A DNA stretch of 64,000 bases from Proteobacteria bacterium DTSAM18. GTDB taxonomy: Bacteria; Myxococcota_A; UBA796; GCA-2862545. The stretch is from positions 186,001 through 250,000 of the forward strand of contig JARACJ010000005.1 in the NCBI GenBank assembly GCA_028767165.1, in the 5' to 3' direction. Positions 36,040 to 45,113 of the stretch are shown here, piece after piece (positions within the stretch are counted from its first letter, which is position 1; each line of letters opens with the position of its first letter). A program made the translations under genes and the position numbers. The notes beneath the pieces were generated by a model. That model did no database searches and was not told the origin of the DNA. It saw only the letters and a program-made list of their open reading frames with translations.

Positions 36040-36153
36040 AACCCGTACCCGCGCCCGTGCCCGTGCCCGTGCCCGACAGGCGATTCCCAGAAAACCGCCC
36101 GTCCCCCAAGGAGACCGTGACCCGTGACCCGTGAGCGTGCGCGTGCGCGGCCG
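36040..36153. repeat. Direct repeat, copy 2, flanking a lipoprotein gene
   Basis: Matches 34651-34750 through GACAGGCGATTCCCAG, AAAACCGCCCGTCCCCC, GACCCGTG and GCGCGGCCGCCC, with extra CCCGTG units at its start (three instead of one). It differs mainly in the number of CCGTGC repeats, so unit gain has occurred. Confidence 0.75.
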
Positions 36154-36227
36154 CCCGTTCCCGAACACCGCTTCACCAGACCCGTACCCGCGCCCGCGCC
36201 CGGCCCCAACACCCCGCCACCGCACAC

Positions 36228-36256
36228 ACGGGCGGACCAAGGCCCGCCCCTACATC
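36228..36256. repeat. Family E palindrome at a gene's 3' end
   Basis: ACGGGCGGACCAAGGCCCGCCCCTAC forms a GGGCGG...CCGCCC hairpin overlapping the stop of the minus-strand lipoprotein gene at 36250. Related copies are at about 40078-40100 and, reversed, at about 27170-27200. A role as terminator is possible. Confidence 0.55.
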
Positions 36257-37416
36257 CCCACCATCTCGATCCTCACATCCGCCCCTTTTGCCCCGACCTG
36301 CACCACCGACCGCATCGGCCGATCCGCCACCCAGCTCGGCGCATCCGGCCGCACCTCGTAGATCGCCCGTCCGCCTTCCCAGCGGGTCACGACCCGTCCG
36401 ACCCCGTGGGCCGCCTGACCGCCCACGTCGATGACGAAGTTGCTGCTGGCCTCCCCGACGAACGGCATCCGGGCATCCGGCAGCGCGGGGTCGAAGCGGA
36501 CGTGGGCCGCCGCGGCCGCCTGGCCGTACTGCTCCACCCACAGCTCCGACAGCTCCATCGCTTCGCCATCCACCAGGAAGCGTTGACGCAGCGTGCGCCA
36601 GGGCTGCACGTGCACCAGGTCGACGTGCCGGTCACCCCTCGACACCGCCCAGGATTGCACCTGCCCCTGCTCGTGGATGGTCCGGAGCAGGCCCGGCCGT
36701 CCCTCGACCGCCTCCACCCGGTAGTGCCCCTTCGACAGCCCGGCCTGGGTCTGCGACAGCGCCACCTGGAACGGCACGAGTCCGGCGATGCGCACGGGCC
36801 GCGTCTCCTCCCCGTCGATCGTCAGGCTCGCCTTCTTCGCCAGCGAGCGGTGGGACAGATCGAGCACCGCCATCACGGAGTCCGCCGAGTGGCCCATCGT
36901 GTTGCTGTTGCGCTTCTTCTGGGGCCCCACCGGCCAGGGGCCACGGTAGTCCACCACGATCTGCTCGCCGCGGAAGCTCTCGTAGCGCAGGGTCAGGTCG
37001 ATGCGTTCCCGGGTCGAGCGGTCCTCCACCTGCACCGGCGACTGCTTGCGCTGCAGCGGGATCTCCGGCAGCACGTCGGGCGCCATCTCGCTGACGATGG
37101 TCTGCACCTTGTCGAGCGAGGCATCCTTGGCGATCCACAACGGCCCGTCCGGCGTGGTGATGCGGGCGTACTCGTGCATGTCGTAGTCGGTGTGCCGCGT
37201 GCGGAAGACCAGGTCGAGATCGTAGGTCATCCCGAAGGCCTGCAGCGGCGCCACGGGCAGGTCGAAGACCGCCGCCTGCCGGTAGCGGACGCCACTCGGT
37301 CGCTCCGCCGACTCCATGCGGACCCGGTCCGCGTAGTCGAGCACGGGGCCCTCCGGCGTCAGCTCCTTCAGGCTGGAGCACCCCATCATCACCAGCGCGA
37401 TCCACCAGCGTCCCAC
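36250..37416 (-). CDS. Lipoprotein of unknown function
   Basis: A GTG start at 37416 is chosen because GGAGG lies just upstream and a signal (RWWIALVMMGC) follows at once; the frame is open further upstream without support. 388 residues, lipidated Cys near residue 14. Beta-rich body, with YDLDLVFRTRHTDYDMHEYARI and repeated basic turns, and a polar middle segment (GPQKKRNSNTMGHSADS). No catalytic motif or family recognised. It is divergent from the coiled-coil kinase across 167 bases. Confidence 0.72.
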   Translation of the reverse strand: MGRWWIALVMMGCSSLKELTPEGPVLDYADRVRMESAERPSGVRYRQAAVFDLPVAPLQAFGMTYDLDLVFRTRHTDYDMHEYARITTPDGPLWIAKDASLDKVQTIVSEMAPDVLPEIPLQRKQSPVQVEDRSTRERIDLTLRYESFRGEQIVVDYRGPWPVGPQKKRNSNTMGHSADSVMAVLDLSHRSLAKKASLTIDGEETRPVRIAGLVPFQVALSQTQAGLSKGHYRVEAVEGRPGLLRTIHEQGQVQSWAVSRGDRHVDLVHVQPWRTLRQRFLVDGEAMELSELWVEQYGQAAAAAHVRFDPALPDARMPFVGEASSNFVIDVGGQAAHGVGRVVTRWEGGRAIYEVRPDAPSWVADRPMRSVVQVGAKGADVRIEMVGM

Positions 37417-37583
37417 GACGTCCTCCCGAGCTGCGGGCCGGTCCTCGACCCCTGCGTCCTCATGATCCCACGGATGGAAGCATCGAACCCCCACGGGGTT
37501 GCAACGGGTACCCATCGGCCCGCGAAGGGTCTCCTTTGCAGGCGCGTCTCGCGGGGTACAATGCCGCACCAGCGAAAGAGCAC

Positions 37584-40031
37584 ATGGCCAACGACTCCAT
37601 CGACCGCAAGAAGACCGCCTCCATTCCCTCCCCCACGGGAGATCCCGCCGACGCACCTCCCCGTGCCCCCGGACTCGCACGGGTACGTGGTGCCACCATG
37701 CTGCCATCGCTCGGCTCCGACAGCGTGGTCCCGCAGCCCATCTCCCCCCACGAGGAGCTGCCCCACCTGCGCGACCTGCTGTCCGACGACGACGCGCCGC
37801 CCCCCGAGTTCTGTGCCGCACCTCGCTCTCTGCCCCCCGCCGAGGTGGACTACAGTCCCACCCTGTCCGAATTCGGCGACGCCGGCATGCCCGACACCCT
37901 GCCCGGCGACGTGCCCGAGCCCCTCTCCCTGCCCCCTCGTCGTGGCACCGTCGTCGAGGGCGCCGAGCACCTGGCCCGCACCATCGACCCCGCGGCGAAG
38001 AAGAAGCGCCCGGCCCGGTCCACCCCGCCCAGATCCGCCCCGGCAGGCCCCACCCCGGTAAAGGCCGCCCCCATCAACGGCGGCCACAAGGCCACCGACC
38101 CGAAGGGCCGCGCCCTGCGTCCCCGCGACCCGAGCGGCCACGAGCTCCTGCGCCCCGGAAGCCGCCTCGGCCAGTTCACCCTCGATCGGCTCATCGGTGA
38201 GGGTGCCACGGCGTCCGTCTGGGCCGCCAAGCACACCCAGCTCGGCTCCCCGGTCGCCATCAAGGTCTTCCGCCGGCGTGATCTGTCCTTCGGCACCGTG
38301 CTCGGCGAGGCACAGGCCGCCGCCGGCATTCCCAGCCCCAACGCGATCTGGGTGTACGACGTCGGCTCCTTCGACGGCCACCACGCCATCATCATGGAGC
38401 TGTGCGCGGACGGCGAGAAGGTCGCCCGTTCCCTGCGGGCGGCAGAAGACGCCACCACCGAGGAGTCCGTACGCTGGATCGCCCAGGCGGCCCTCGGCGT
38501 CGAGGCGGCCCACAAGGGCGGCATCTTCCACAAGGACATCAAGCCGGCCAACATCCTCATCAACCCCACCGATGGCCGCGCCCAGATCACCGACTTCGGC
38601 CTCGCCAACCCGGCCCTGTGGCGCAAGAACCGCGCGCCCGCCAAGCGGGAGAGCCGGGCCACCGTGTGCATCGACGCCCCCAAGGTGCGCACCTCCCAGA
38701 TGGACCCTCACGCCGCCATCCGCGGCAAGGTCCGCGTGGGCACGCCGGAGTTCATGGCGCCCGAGCAGGCCGCCGGGCTGCGCAAGGATCTCGATCCCCA
38801 CAACCCGGTGCACCGCCGCTACCTCGTCACCCTCGACGTCTACGGCCTCGGCTCCACCCTGTACACGCTGCTCGCTGGCCGGCCGCCGTACCCCTTCGGC
38901 AACCTCACGCCCGCCAAGGCCACCGCCGAGCAGATCATGCAGCAGGCCATCAGCGTGCCGCCGCTGCCCCTGGCCAACCTGCGGCCGGATCTGCCCAAGC
39001 GCCTGGTGGCCATCGTCGACAAGGCGATGCACCGGGATCCCCGCAAGCGCTACGACACCGCCCAAGCCCTGCACGACGACCTCGACGCCTGGCTGCGGGA
39101 GCACCCCACCAGCCTCGACGTCACGCCGCTGCAGCGGGGGCTCGTGCACATCAAGCGCGAGCGCGTGCGGCTGGGCATCAGCGCCGGCTTCGTGGCCCTG
39201 GTGATGGTCAGCTCGTCCATCGTGTACGCGCAGATGGGCCAGCTGCGGGAGCAGCGCGACGAGATCAGCAGCAACCTCATCCTGCTGGCGAACCAGTCCG
39301 CCGCCCTCGAGAAGACCGAAGGCGAGCTGAAGAACACCACCGACGACCTGCAGCAGACCACCGCCAACCTACAGCAGACCGAAGGCGAGCTGAAGAACAC
39401 CACCGGACGCCTGCGCACCACCGAGAAGTCCCTCGAGCAGAAGAAGGCCGACCTCGACCAGACACGCGGCGAGCTCGAAGCCCTGTCGCTCACCCACGCC
39501 GAGACCACCCAGCGCCTCGCCGAGACCACCCAGCACCTCGAAGACACACGCAACAAGCTGTTCGACACCGAGAACACCCTGGCCCTCACCCAGGACGAGC
39601 TGACCGACACCATCTCGCTGCTGGGCAACACCCGCACCGATCTGGCAGACACCCAGGCCCGCCTGGAAGACACCACGCTCAAGCTGTCCCAGGCCAACCT
39701 CGACCTGCTCTCCACCCGCGACGCCCTCGCCTCCACCACCGGCCAGCTCGCCCAGACCCAGCGGGATCTGCAGCGCGCCGAGAAGGAGCGAGACGCCCTG
39801 CAGGTGGCCCTGGACGCCGCCAACGAGGAGGGCGAGCGCCTGACCGACGAGGGCAACGTCCTGCGCCGCAAGCTGAACCAGCGCATCCGGCAGGTGGAGG
39901 ATCTGCAGAGCCGGCTCAAGGACGAGCAGGCCCGCGTGGCGCAGCTCAAGCGCGATCTGAACGACACCACCAGCGCCTACAACGAGCTGCAGGAGCGGCT
40001 GGCGGCTTTGACCAACGCGCTGAATCCGTAG
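37584..40031 (+). CDS. Ser/Thr kinase with membrane helix and long coiled-coil tail
   Basis: 815 residues from ATG 37584; an ATG at 37536 is possible. Residues 1-195 are disordered and Pro-rich. Kinase domain at about 197-500: GEGATASVW loop, AIKVF lysine, FHKDIKPANIL catalytic loop (Lys before Asp, so a non-RD kinase), ITDFGLA and GTPEFMAPEQ. It has an unusually long activation segment (NRAPAKRESR... to GKVRVGTPEF). One membrane helix (ISAGFVALVMVSSSIVYA, about 531-548) is followed by about 265 residues of uninterrupted coiled coil with recurring 14-21-residue units (KTEGELKNTTDDLQQT, RLAETTQHLEDTRNKL). The coil is outside the membrane relative to the kinase and probably a sensor, spacer or oligomerisation stalk. 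Confidence 0.92.
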   Translation: MANDSIDRKKTASIPSPTGDPADAPPRAPGLARVRGATMLPSLGSDSVVPQPISPHEELPHLRDLLSDDDAPPPEFCAAPRSLPPAEVDYSPTLSEFGDAGMPDTLPGDVPEPLSLPPRRGTVVEGAEHLARTIDPAAKKKRPARSTPPRSAPAGPTPVKAAPINGGHKATDPKGRALRPRDPSGHELLRPGSRLGQFTLDRLIGEGATASVWAAKHTQLGSPVAIKVFRRRDLSFGTVLGEAQAAAGIPSPNAIWVYDVGSFDGHHAIIMELCADGEKVARSLRAAEDATTEESVRWIAQAALGVEAAHKGGIFHKDIKPANILINPTDGRAQITDFGLANPALWRKNRAPAKRESRATVCIDAPKVRTSQMDPHAAIRGKVRVGTPEFMAPEQAAGLRKDLDPHNPVHRRYLVTLDVYGLGSTLYTLLAGRPPYPFGNLTPAKATAEQIMQQAISVPPLPLANLRPDLPKRLVAIVDKAMHRDPRKRYDTAQALHDDLDAWLREHPTSLDVTPLQRGLVHIKRERVRLGISAGFVALVMVSSSIVYAQMGQLREQRDEISSNLILLANQSAALEKTEGELKNTTDDLQQTTANLQQTEGELKNTTGRLRTTEKSLEQKKADLDQTRGELEALSLTHAETTQRLAETTQHLEDTRNKLFDTENTLALTQDELTDTISLLGNTRTDLADTQARLEDTTLKLSQANLDLLSTRDALASTTGQLAQTQRDLQRAEKERDALQVALDAANEEGERLTDEGNVLRRKLNQRIRQVEDLQSRLKDEQARVAQLKRDLNDTTSAYNELQERLAALTNALNP

Positions 40032-40070
40032 GAACGGACAGACCCAGGTCCGCCGGTGCGCGTATCCGGC

Positions 40071-40102
40071 GGGTCGGCGGGGGGACCAAGGCCCGCCCCT
40101 AC
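40071..40102. repeat. Family E palindrome after the coiled-coil kinase gene
   Basis: GGGGACCAAGGCCCGCCCCTAC plus preceding GGCGGG gives a hairpin 40-70 bases after the kinase stop. It shares GACCAAGGCCCGCCCCTAC with 36236-36254. Possibly a 3'-end structure. Confidence 0.5.
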
Positions 40103-40166
40103 GATCTCTGACCGAACCACACGCATCCGCCATGGCGGTGCGGCCATGTGGCCCCAAGGTGCAGTT

Positions 40167-40583
40167 TCAGGCCGGATCGCCCCAGGTCATCACCAGCTCC
40201 ACCTGCACCGACGGCGCCAGGCTGAGGGCCACCGGGCAGTCCTCGGCGGTCTTCCGCAGCACCTTGCGGGCCCGCTCGTCCCAGTCGCCGGGCACGTGCA
40301 TGGCCACCTCGATGCGGCCCACCTGACGCGGCGGGCCGATCATGTGCTTGGTGGCCGTGGCCGTGATGCCCTGCAGGTCCCAGCCGTTCTTGTCGGCCTT
40401 GATGCCCATCACGGTCATCATGCAGGTGACGAGGGAGGTGACCAGCAGATCGGTGGGCGAGAAGGTCTCGCCGCGGCCGTGGTTGTCGGTGGGGGCGTCG
40501 GTGACGAGGGCGTGGCCGGAGGGGCCGTGGGTGGCCTCGCAGCGGAGCTGGCCTGGGTAGGTGAAGGTCTGGGTGACGGGCAT
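40167..40583 (-). CDS. OsmC/Ohr-family peroxiredoxin-like protein
   Basis: 138 residues from ATG 40583. The two conserved Cys lie in LVTSLVTCMMTVMG (about residue 54) and EDCPVALSL (about 115), and the GETFSPTDLL segment is the family hallmark. OsmC-type proteins reduce organic hydroperoxides with the paired Cys in the cytoplasm. This is the compact OsmC form often annotated as a YhfA-like redox protein, so peroxide activity is likely but not certain. The 158 bases upstream (40584-40741) are lower in GC and hold no gene. Confidence 0.88.
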   Translation of the reverse strand: MPVTQTFTYPGQLRCEATHGPSGHALVTDAPTDNHGRGETFSPTDLLVTSLVTCMMTVMGIKADKNGWDLQGITATATKHMIGPPRQVGRIEVAMHVPGDWDERARKVLRKTAEDCPVALSLAPSVQVELVMTWGDPA

Positions 40584-40741
40584 GAGGGGCTCCTTGGTGG
40601 TGGAGCATAGCCTGAGCGGTCATGCACACAGAACTGTTGTGGATTGTATCCCCAGCGCTCCTACATATGCTCGTACCCAAACGACGCGAGCGACGGTATC
40701 GAGGATGTCGACATCGCCGGTGTCCGGTGGGGTCACAAGCA

Positions 40742-42541
40742 TCACTCCAGTTCCAACCTCGACTCCACGCCCCAGTACTCATATGGGTCGTCCGGAATCG
40801 GCCAGTCCGGCAGCGACGGATCCCCCTGGCAGGCGTAGCGCACCATCCCCGTACGGCGCACCTTCTCCAGGCTGCCGTCGTCCTGCTTTATGTCGTAGGC
40901 GAGGGAGACTTCGATGGTGCGGGCGTCGTCGTCGTAGTCGAAGGTGATGGCGCAGCGATCTTCGTATTTCGTCGGGTAGTCGGCGTCTTCAGGATCGTAG
41001 CGCATGGCGGTGACTCGGCCGTAGGTGTCGTATTCGATGGACGTGGCGACTTCGAGCTGGAGGGGGTCGGCCCAGGGCATGGAGGCGTTCCAATAAAACG
41101 TGCCAAAGATCGCTGGCGGGCGATTGAACTGGGTTCGAAAAGCCGCATGATTTCCTGGCACCCAAAGTCTGGATCTATGTTCCAGCAAATACCTAGCCCG
41201 AACACATGAAGCCACACCGGTGCCCTCCCAGCGCTCTGGTTGATCGGTTTCAGACAACTCCACGATGACTCCGAAGGATCGGTGGGCGTCAAAATCATTT
41301 TCATCCCACGCATGCAGGGTCTGTTCCACATCCACCAACAATCGATCAGGTTCGCGTTGATAGGTCAATGCGCTGAAGTTGATTCGTTCTCGGTCGTCGA
41401 CTGCATCGCTCCACGCATCCGTACCAGGTTCCAGGTACCCCCTGCCACCACCAAATACGCGACTTGCAAGCTGCACGTGAATAGGTCTCCCCACATCATC
41501 GAATCGAAAGACGTCCGCGACGCCCAGCTCCGACTCCACGTCTACTTCGTACAAGCTGGCATACGTCGAAAGCGGATGCGGCATCGCCAAATACCGACCC
41601 TTTTTGTCCGCGATGATACCTTCATCCATTGGGCGTTGTCTTTCCCAATCGAATGTTCCGTCATCGCTCGCCACATTGACATACCTGGCGTCCCTGGGCT
41701 CTGTGCTCAGATACCGCAACGGACCCCACTCCGATTCTATGTTCTTCCAACGTAGCGTTCGGGTCTTGGTGAAGCCTCCATTGGTGGTGTGCCAAAAACG
41801 AATCTCGTTGTCCTGCAGATGGTAGCCATCTGTACTTATTTCCGTTTCTATCGCACTATCGATCTCGTACGAATGAACATACTCCAGAGCCTGCAACGCA
41901 TCTAGATCATCAAAGTACATACGACTATGTGACCACTCCGGTGCTTCAACCACCTCGCCTTCATTTGCTCCATCAACTCCATTATTGAAGAATCTCACGC
42001 CTTCCGTCATGATATCGACATGGCTTTGGCCCAGTTCAACAAAGACTGCTTGCCTTCGCCTATAGTCGCCATACAGCATCATTGACCTTATATTATACAG
42101 CTCCTCGTCAAGATGCATCGCCGACATCCGTCGTGACATTGCAATATGCGCCATGGGGCGCGAAGATACTGGCCCGACGTCCCGTGAGTAGGCGTCGAAG
42201 AGCTGTTCATCCGTCTCAGTGCCCGAATTTGAATATCCGAACTCAACCATGTCGACGAGATAGTCCGTCCCCGCCTGCATCAGGTACCAATCCTTCTTCG
42301 GCAACTCCGAGGGAAAGCGAAGTGAATCATTGATTCCCCGATTGAGCGCCCTGAACGGCTCTGCCAAATAGAACCCGGTCGGCAGGTCATCATGGTCGAC
42401 AGAACAGCCCACTGTATCTGGCCGCCGCGTGAAGTCGGGATCCTCACGGCAGGCACACAGCGTCAACCACAACAGCTGCGACCAGCGTCCTCTGTTCCGC
42501 AACACGGAGAACTCCAGGATCGAATCACGATGCTGTTTCAT
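40742..42541 (-). CDS. Large lipoprotein, low-GC, unknown function
   Basis: 599 residues from ATG 42541 (AGGAGCT upstream). Signal with LLWLTLCAC lipobox, so lipidated at about residue 30. The body has Trp/Tyr-rich, beta-strand-like repeats (EIRFWHTTNGGFTKTRTLRW, FGTFYWNASMPWADP, TSIEYDTYGRVTAMRYD) recalling Rhs/YD-type or beta-propeller strands, but no family could be assigned. Between about 41100 and 42500 the base composition drops well below the rest of the window and rare A/T-ending codons are used, so recent acquisition is likely. Its start overlaps by one base the stop of the upstream broken gene (TGATG), suggesting an operon. Confidence 0.75.
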   Translation of the reverse strand: MKQHRDSILEFSVLRNRGRWSQLLWLTLCACREDPDFTRRPDTVGCSVDHDDLPTGFYLAEPFRALNRGINDSLRFPSELPKKDWYLMQAGTDYLVDMVEFGYSNSGTETDEQLFDAYSRDVGPVSSRPMAHIAMSRRMSAMHLDEELYNIRSMMLYGDYRRRQAVFVELGQSHVDIMTEGVRFFNNGVDGANEGEVVEAPEWSHSRMYFDDLDALQALEYVHSYEIDSAIETEISTDGYHLQDNEIRFWHTTNGGFTKTRTLRWKNIESEWGPLRYLSTEPRDARYVNVASDDGTFDWERQRPMDEGIIADKKGRYLAMPHPLSTYASLYEVDVESELGVADVFRFDDVGRPIHVQLASRVFGGGRGYLEPGTDAWSDAVDDRERINFSALTYQREPDRLLVDVEQTLHAWDENDFDAHRSFGVIVELSETDQPERWEGTGVASCVRARYLLEHRSRLWVPGNHAAFRTQFNRPPAIFGTFYWNASMPWADPLQLEVATSIEYDTYGRVTAMRYDPEDADYPTKYEDRCAITFDYDDDARTIEVSLAYDIKQDDGSLEKVRRTGMVRYACQGDPSLPDWPIPDDPYEYWGVESRLELE

Positions 42542-43152
42542 CAAGGAGCTCCTGGTTGTCCGGGCGGCCACGCCGATGGAACGGGGAGGCCCGCAGCCCC
42601 GGCCGACTCTTGAAAAGCCTCAATGCCCGGATCCGGACTGAAGCTGACGGGTTGACACCCACCGGCCTGACTATCGACCTGCAATGCCAGCGTATCCCAG
42701 TCGCCATGGGTCAGGGGCAAGCCTGTATAGAGGAACTGCGGCGACTGCAGGTAGGCGGAGCAGATGCTACGGAGGTTTTCGATAAGCAGTTCCTCACTTC
42801 CCTGGGCGTCGTTGACGTAGGCGTCCACGGTTGTGGAGTCGGGGCACAGGTCCACGCTGGATGGGCCGCCACCGTTCATGCCAAGCGGCGAAAGCGGTGT
42901 CCAGGTGCCCGACGTGGGGCATTGGGCCACCGTGAAGACCGACTTGTTGACCCCCTCTTCCAGGAGTGTCTCGAGTCGCTGCACTTCGCCATGGGCCAGG
43001 AAACCCGTTCCGAGAAGCCGCCACTTGAGCTCAGAGACCAGCTCGGCAAGGGTTGCTCCGGGGGCGCGGTCCTTCACGGCTTGATCAATCCAGTCATCCC
43101 ACTCATCAGGGTCGAAATACCGCTCGCCCGCATCGTTCTCGAGGGTGTCGAT
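42541..43152 (-). pseudogene. 5'-truncated gene upstream of the low-GC lipoprotein
   Basis: The frame carries a coding-like protein from DTLENDAGERYFDPDEW to the stop, about 200 residues, with Cys-containing segments (AQCPTSGTWTPLS, VDLCPDSTTVDAYVN) and IENLRSICSAYLQSPQFLY. That last segment resembles the ASPEFLY-type helix of cytochrome-linked DUF1592/DUF1595-like proteins of Planctomycetes and Myxococcota. No start codon with a ribosome site exists; upstream the frame runs straight into repeat DNA (43198-43331). I read it as a gene that lost its 5' half at the repeat boundary. A non-ATG start near 43150 cannot be excluded. Confidence 0.55.
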
Positions 43153-43197
43153 ATCGCCCGGACGCGCCCGCGATGGTCCCCCGTTGGGACCGGAATC

Positions 43198-43331
43198 GTA
43201 CGGGCGCTGCTTGCCGTGCTCGTACCCGATGTCTTCGCTTCGAGCGCTGGACGTACGGGCGTCCCTCGGGGCGCCCCGGCCCCGAATCCCCGGTCGGTTC
43301 GCGCACGCACACGCGCACGGCCAACGGGCCA
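43198..43331. repeat. Composite palindromic repeat (A, B and right terminal repeat)
   Basis: Family A at 43198-43227 (GTACGGGCGC-TGCTTGCC-GTGCTCGTAC, two mismatches), then ACCCGATG, family B near 43258-43282 (GGGCGTCCC-TC-GGGGCGCCC), then the right-end tract GCGCACGCACACGCGCACG at about 43302-43321, ending near AACGGGCCACGG. Same order as at 31954. It borders the truncated gene. Confidence 0.7.
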
Positions 43332-43439
43332 CGGCACCTCACGCCAGGCACGTTTCCCGAACCAAAGAAAACCCCTCCGCTTCCACCGCGCCTCCGATAC
43401 TCCGTGTGAACCGGACGTCCCTCCAGCCCCCGAGTGGTC

Positions 43440-45062
43440 ATGCCCAGCCTCACCGACCTGCACATCGACGACACCTACCCCCGCGACCTCCCCGCCGATC
43501 CGCTGGACACCAACACCCCCCGCCAGGTCCGCGGCGCCGGCCACTCCCACGTCGCCCCCACGCCGGTGGCCGATCCCAAGGTCCTCGCCGTGTCCCCCGA
43601 GATGCTCGAAGTCCTCGGCCTCGACCCGTCCGTGGCCACCACCCCCGACTTCGCCTCCCTCATGGGCGGCAACAGCCTGCTGCCGGGCATGAAGCCCTGG
43701 GCCGACTGCTACGGCGGCCACCAGTTCGGGCACTGGGCCGGACAGCTCGGCGACGGACGGGCCATCACCCTCGCCGAGGTGGTCACGCCCGAGCACGGCC
43801 GGCAGCAGCTGCAGCTCAAGGGCGCCGGCCCCACCCCCTACTCCCGCCGGGGCGACGGACGGGCCGTGCTGCGCTCCTCCATCCGTGAGTTCCTGTGTTC
43901 CGAGGCCATGCACCACCTGGGCATCCCCACCACCCGGGCCCTGTCGCTGGTCCACACCGGCGACGAAGTCCTCCGCGACATGTTCTACGACGGCCACGCC
44001 GCCTTCGAGCCCGGCGCCATCGTCTGCCGCGTGGCCCCCTCCTTCCTGCGCTTCGGCCACTTCGAGATCCACGCCATCCGCCGCGACGTGGACACCCTGC
44101 GCACCCTGACCGAGCACGCCCTCGCCCGTCACTACCCCCACCTGGGTCCGCTGACGCCCGAGTCCGTCGTCGCGATGTTCGAGGAGGTCAGCGACCGCAC
44201 CGCCCTGCTCATCGCCCACTGGCAGCGGGTGGGCTTCGTCCACGGCGTGCTCAACACCGACAACATGTCCATCGCCGGGCTCACCATCGACTACGGCCCC
44301 TACGGCTGGCTGGAGCCCTTCGATCCCGGCTGGACCCCGAACACCACCGACGCCGAGGGCCGCCGCTACGCCTTCGGCAACCAGCCCGGCATCGGCTGGT
44401 GGAACCTGTCCCGCCTCGCCTCCGCCCTCGCCCCCCTGCTCGACGACCACACCGCCCTGCAGGCCGCCCTCGACCGCTACCCGGAGCTGTACGCCGGCCA
44501 CCACCACCGCCTGCAGGCGAACAAGCTCGGCCTGGCCCAGCTCACCGGCACGCCCCCCACCGACGCCACGCCGGCCACGGGCGACTACGCCCTGCTGGGC
44601 CGTCTCGCCGAGCTCATGGGCCGCACCGAGACCGACTTCACGCTGCTGCACTGGCACCTGGCCGACGTCCCCACTGACGCCACCACCCTCGACGCCACCT
44701 CCGACCGGGCCCTGGTCGACCTGCTCTCGCCCGCCTTCTACCTGCCCACCGACCTGAAGGACGACCTGGTCAAGGACTGGGCCGACTGGCTGCGGGCCTT
44801 CTCCCGTCGCTCCGCCGTGGAGGATCCAGTGGAGCGCGCCGCCCGCATGGCCTCCGCCAACCCCCGCTACGTGCTGCGCAACTACATGTCCCAGCTCGCC
44901 ATCGACGCATCGACCAAGGGCGATCACGACGTGCTGCAGGAGCTGCTCGCCGTGGTCCGGAACCCCTACCAGGCCACCGAGGCCCACGAGAAGTGGGCCG
45001 CACGCCGCCCGGACTGGGCGCGGCACAAGGCCGGGTGCTCGATGCTGAGCTGCAGCTCCTGA
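43440..45062 (+). CDS. selO: Protein adenylyltransferase SelO (YdiU)
   Basis: 540 residues from ATG 43440. SelO pseudokinase marks: GGHQFGHWAGQLGDGRA (about 93-109), LKGAGPTPYSRRGDGRA with the inverted active-site residues, RSSIREFLCSEAMH, HGVLNTDNMS and IDYGPYGWLE. SelO transfers AMP, not phosphate, to Ser/Thr/Tyr of redox proteins. The C-terminus CSMLSCSS has Cys where many eukaryotic homologues carry selenocysteine; there is no SECIS sign here. The length matches bacterial SelO. The last 559 bases (44504-45062) exist a second time at 47009-47567. Confidence 0.95.
   Translation: MPSLTDLHIDDTYPRDLPADPLDTNTPRQVRGAGHSHVAPTPVADPKVLAVSPEMLEVLGLDPSVATTPDFASLMGGNSLLPGMKPWADCYGGHQFGHWAGQLGDGRAITLAEVVTPEHGRQQLQLKGAGPTPYSRRGDGRAVLRSSIREFLCSEAMHHLGIPTTRALSLVHTGDEVLRDMFYDGHAAFEPGAIVCRVAPSFLRFGHFEIHAIRRDVDTLRTLTEHALARHYPHLGPLTPESVVAMFEEVSDRTALLIAHWQRVGFVHGVLNTDNMSIAGLTIDYGPYGWLEPFDPGWTPNTTDAEGRRYAFGNQPGIGWWNLSRLASALAPLLDDHTALQAALDRYPELYAGHHHRLQANKLGLAQLTGTPPTDATPATGDYALLGRLAELMGRTETDFTLLHWHLADVPTDATTLDATSDRALVDLLSPAFYLPTDLKDDLVKDWADWLRAFSRRSAVEDPVERAARMASANPRYVLRNYMSQLAIDASTKGDHDVLQELLAVVRNPYQATEAHEKWAARRPDWARHKAGCSMLSCSS
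44504..45062. repeat. Direct repeat, copy 1 (selO 3' end)
   Basis: 559 bases ending exactly at the selO stop codon, repeated at 47009-47567 with about 13 substitutions and no gaps (roughly 98% identical by eye). The 1,946 bases between the copies are of lower GC and carry two foreign-looking genes. Confidence 0.9.
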
Positions 45063-45113
45063 GTTCTACAGCACGTACTCCGGCGTCGTGCGCAGACCAC
45101 TTTCTATTCATGC

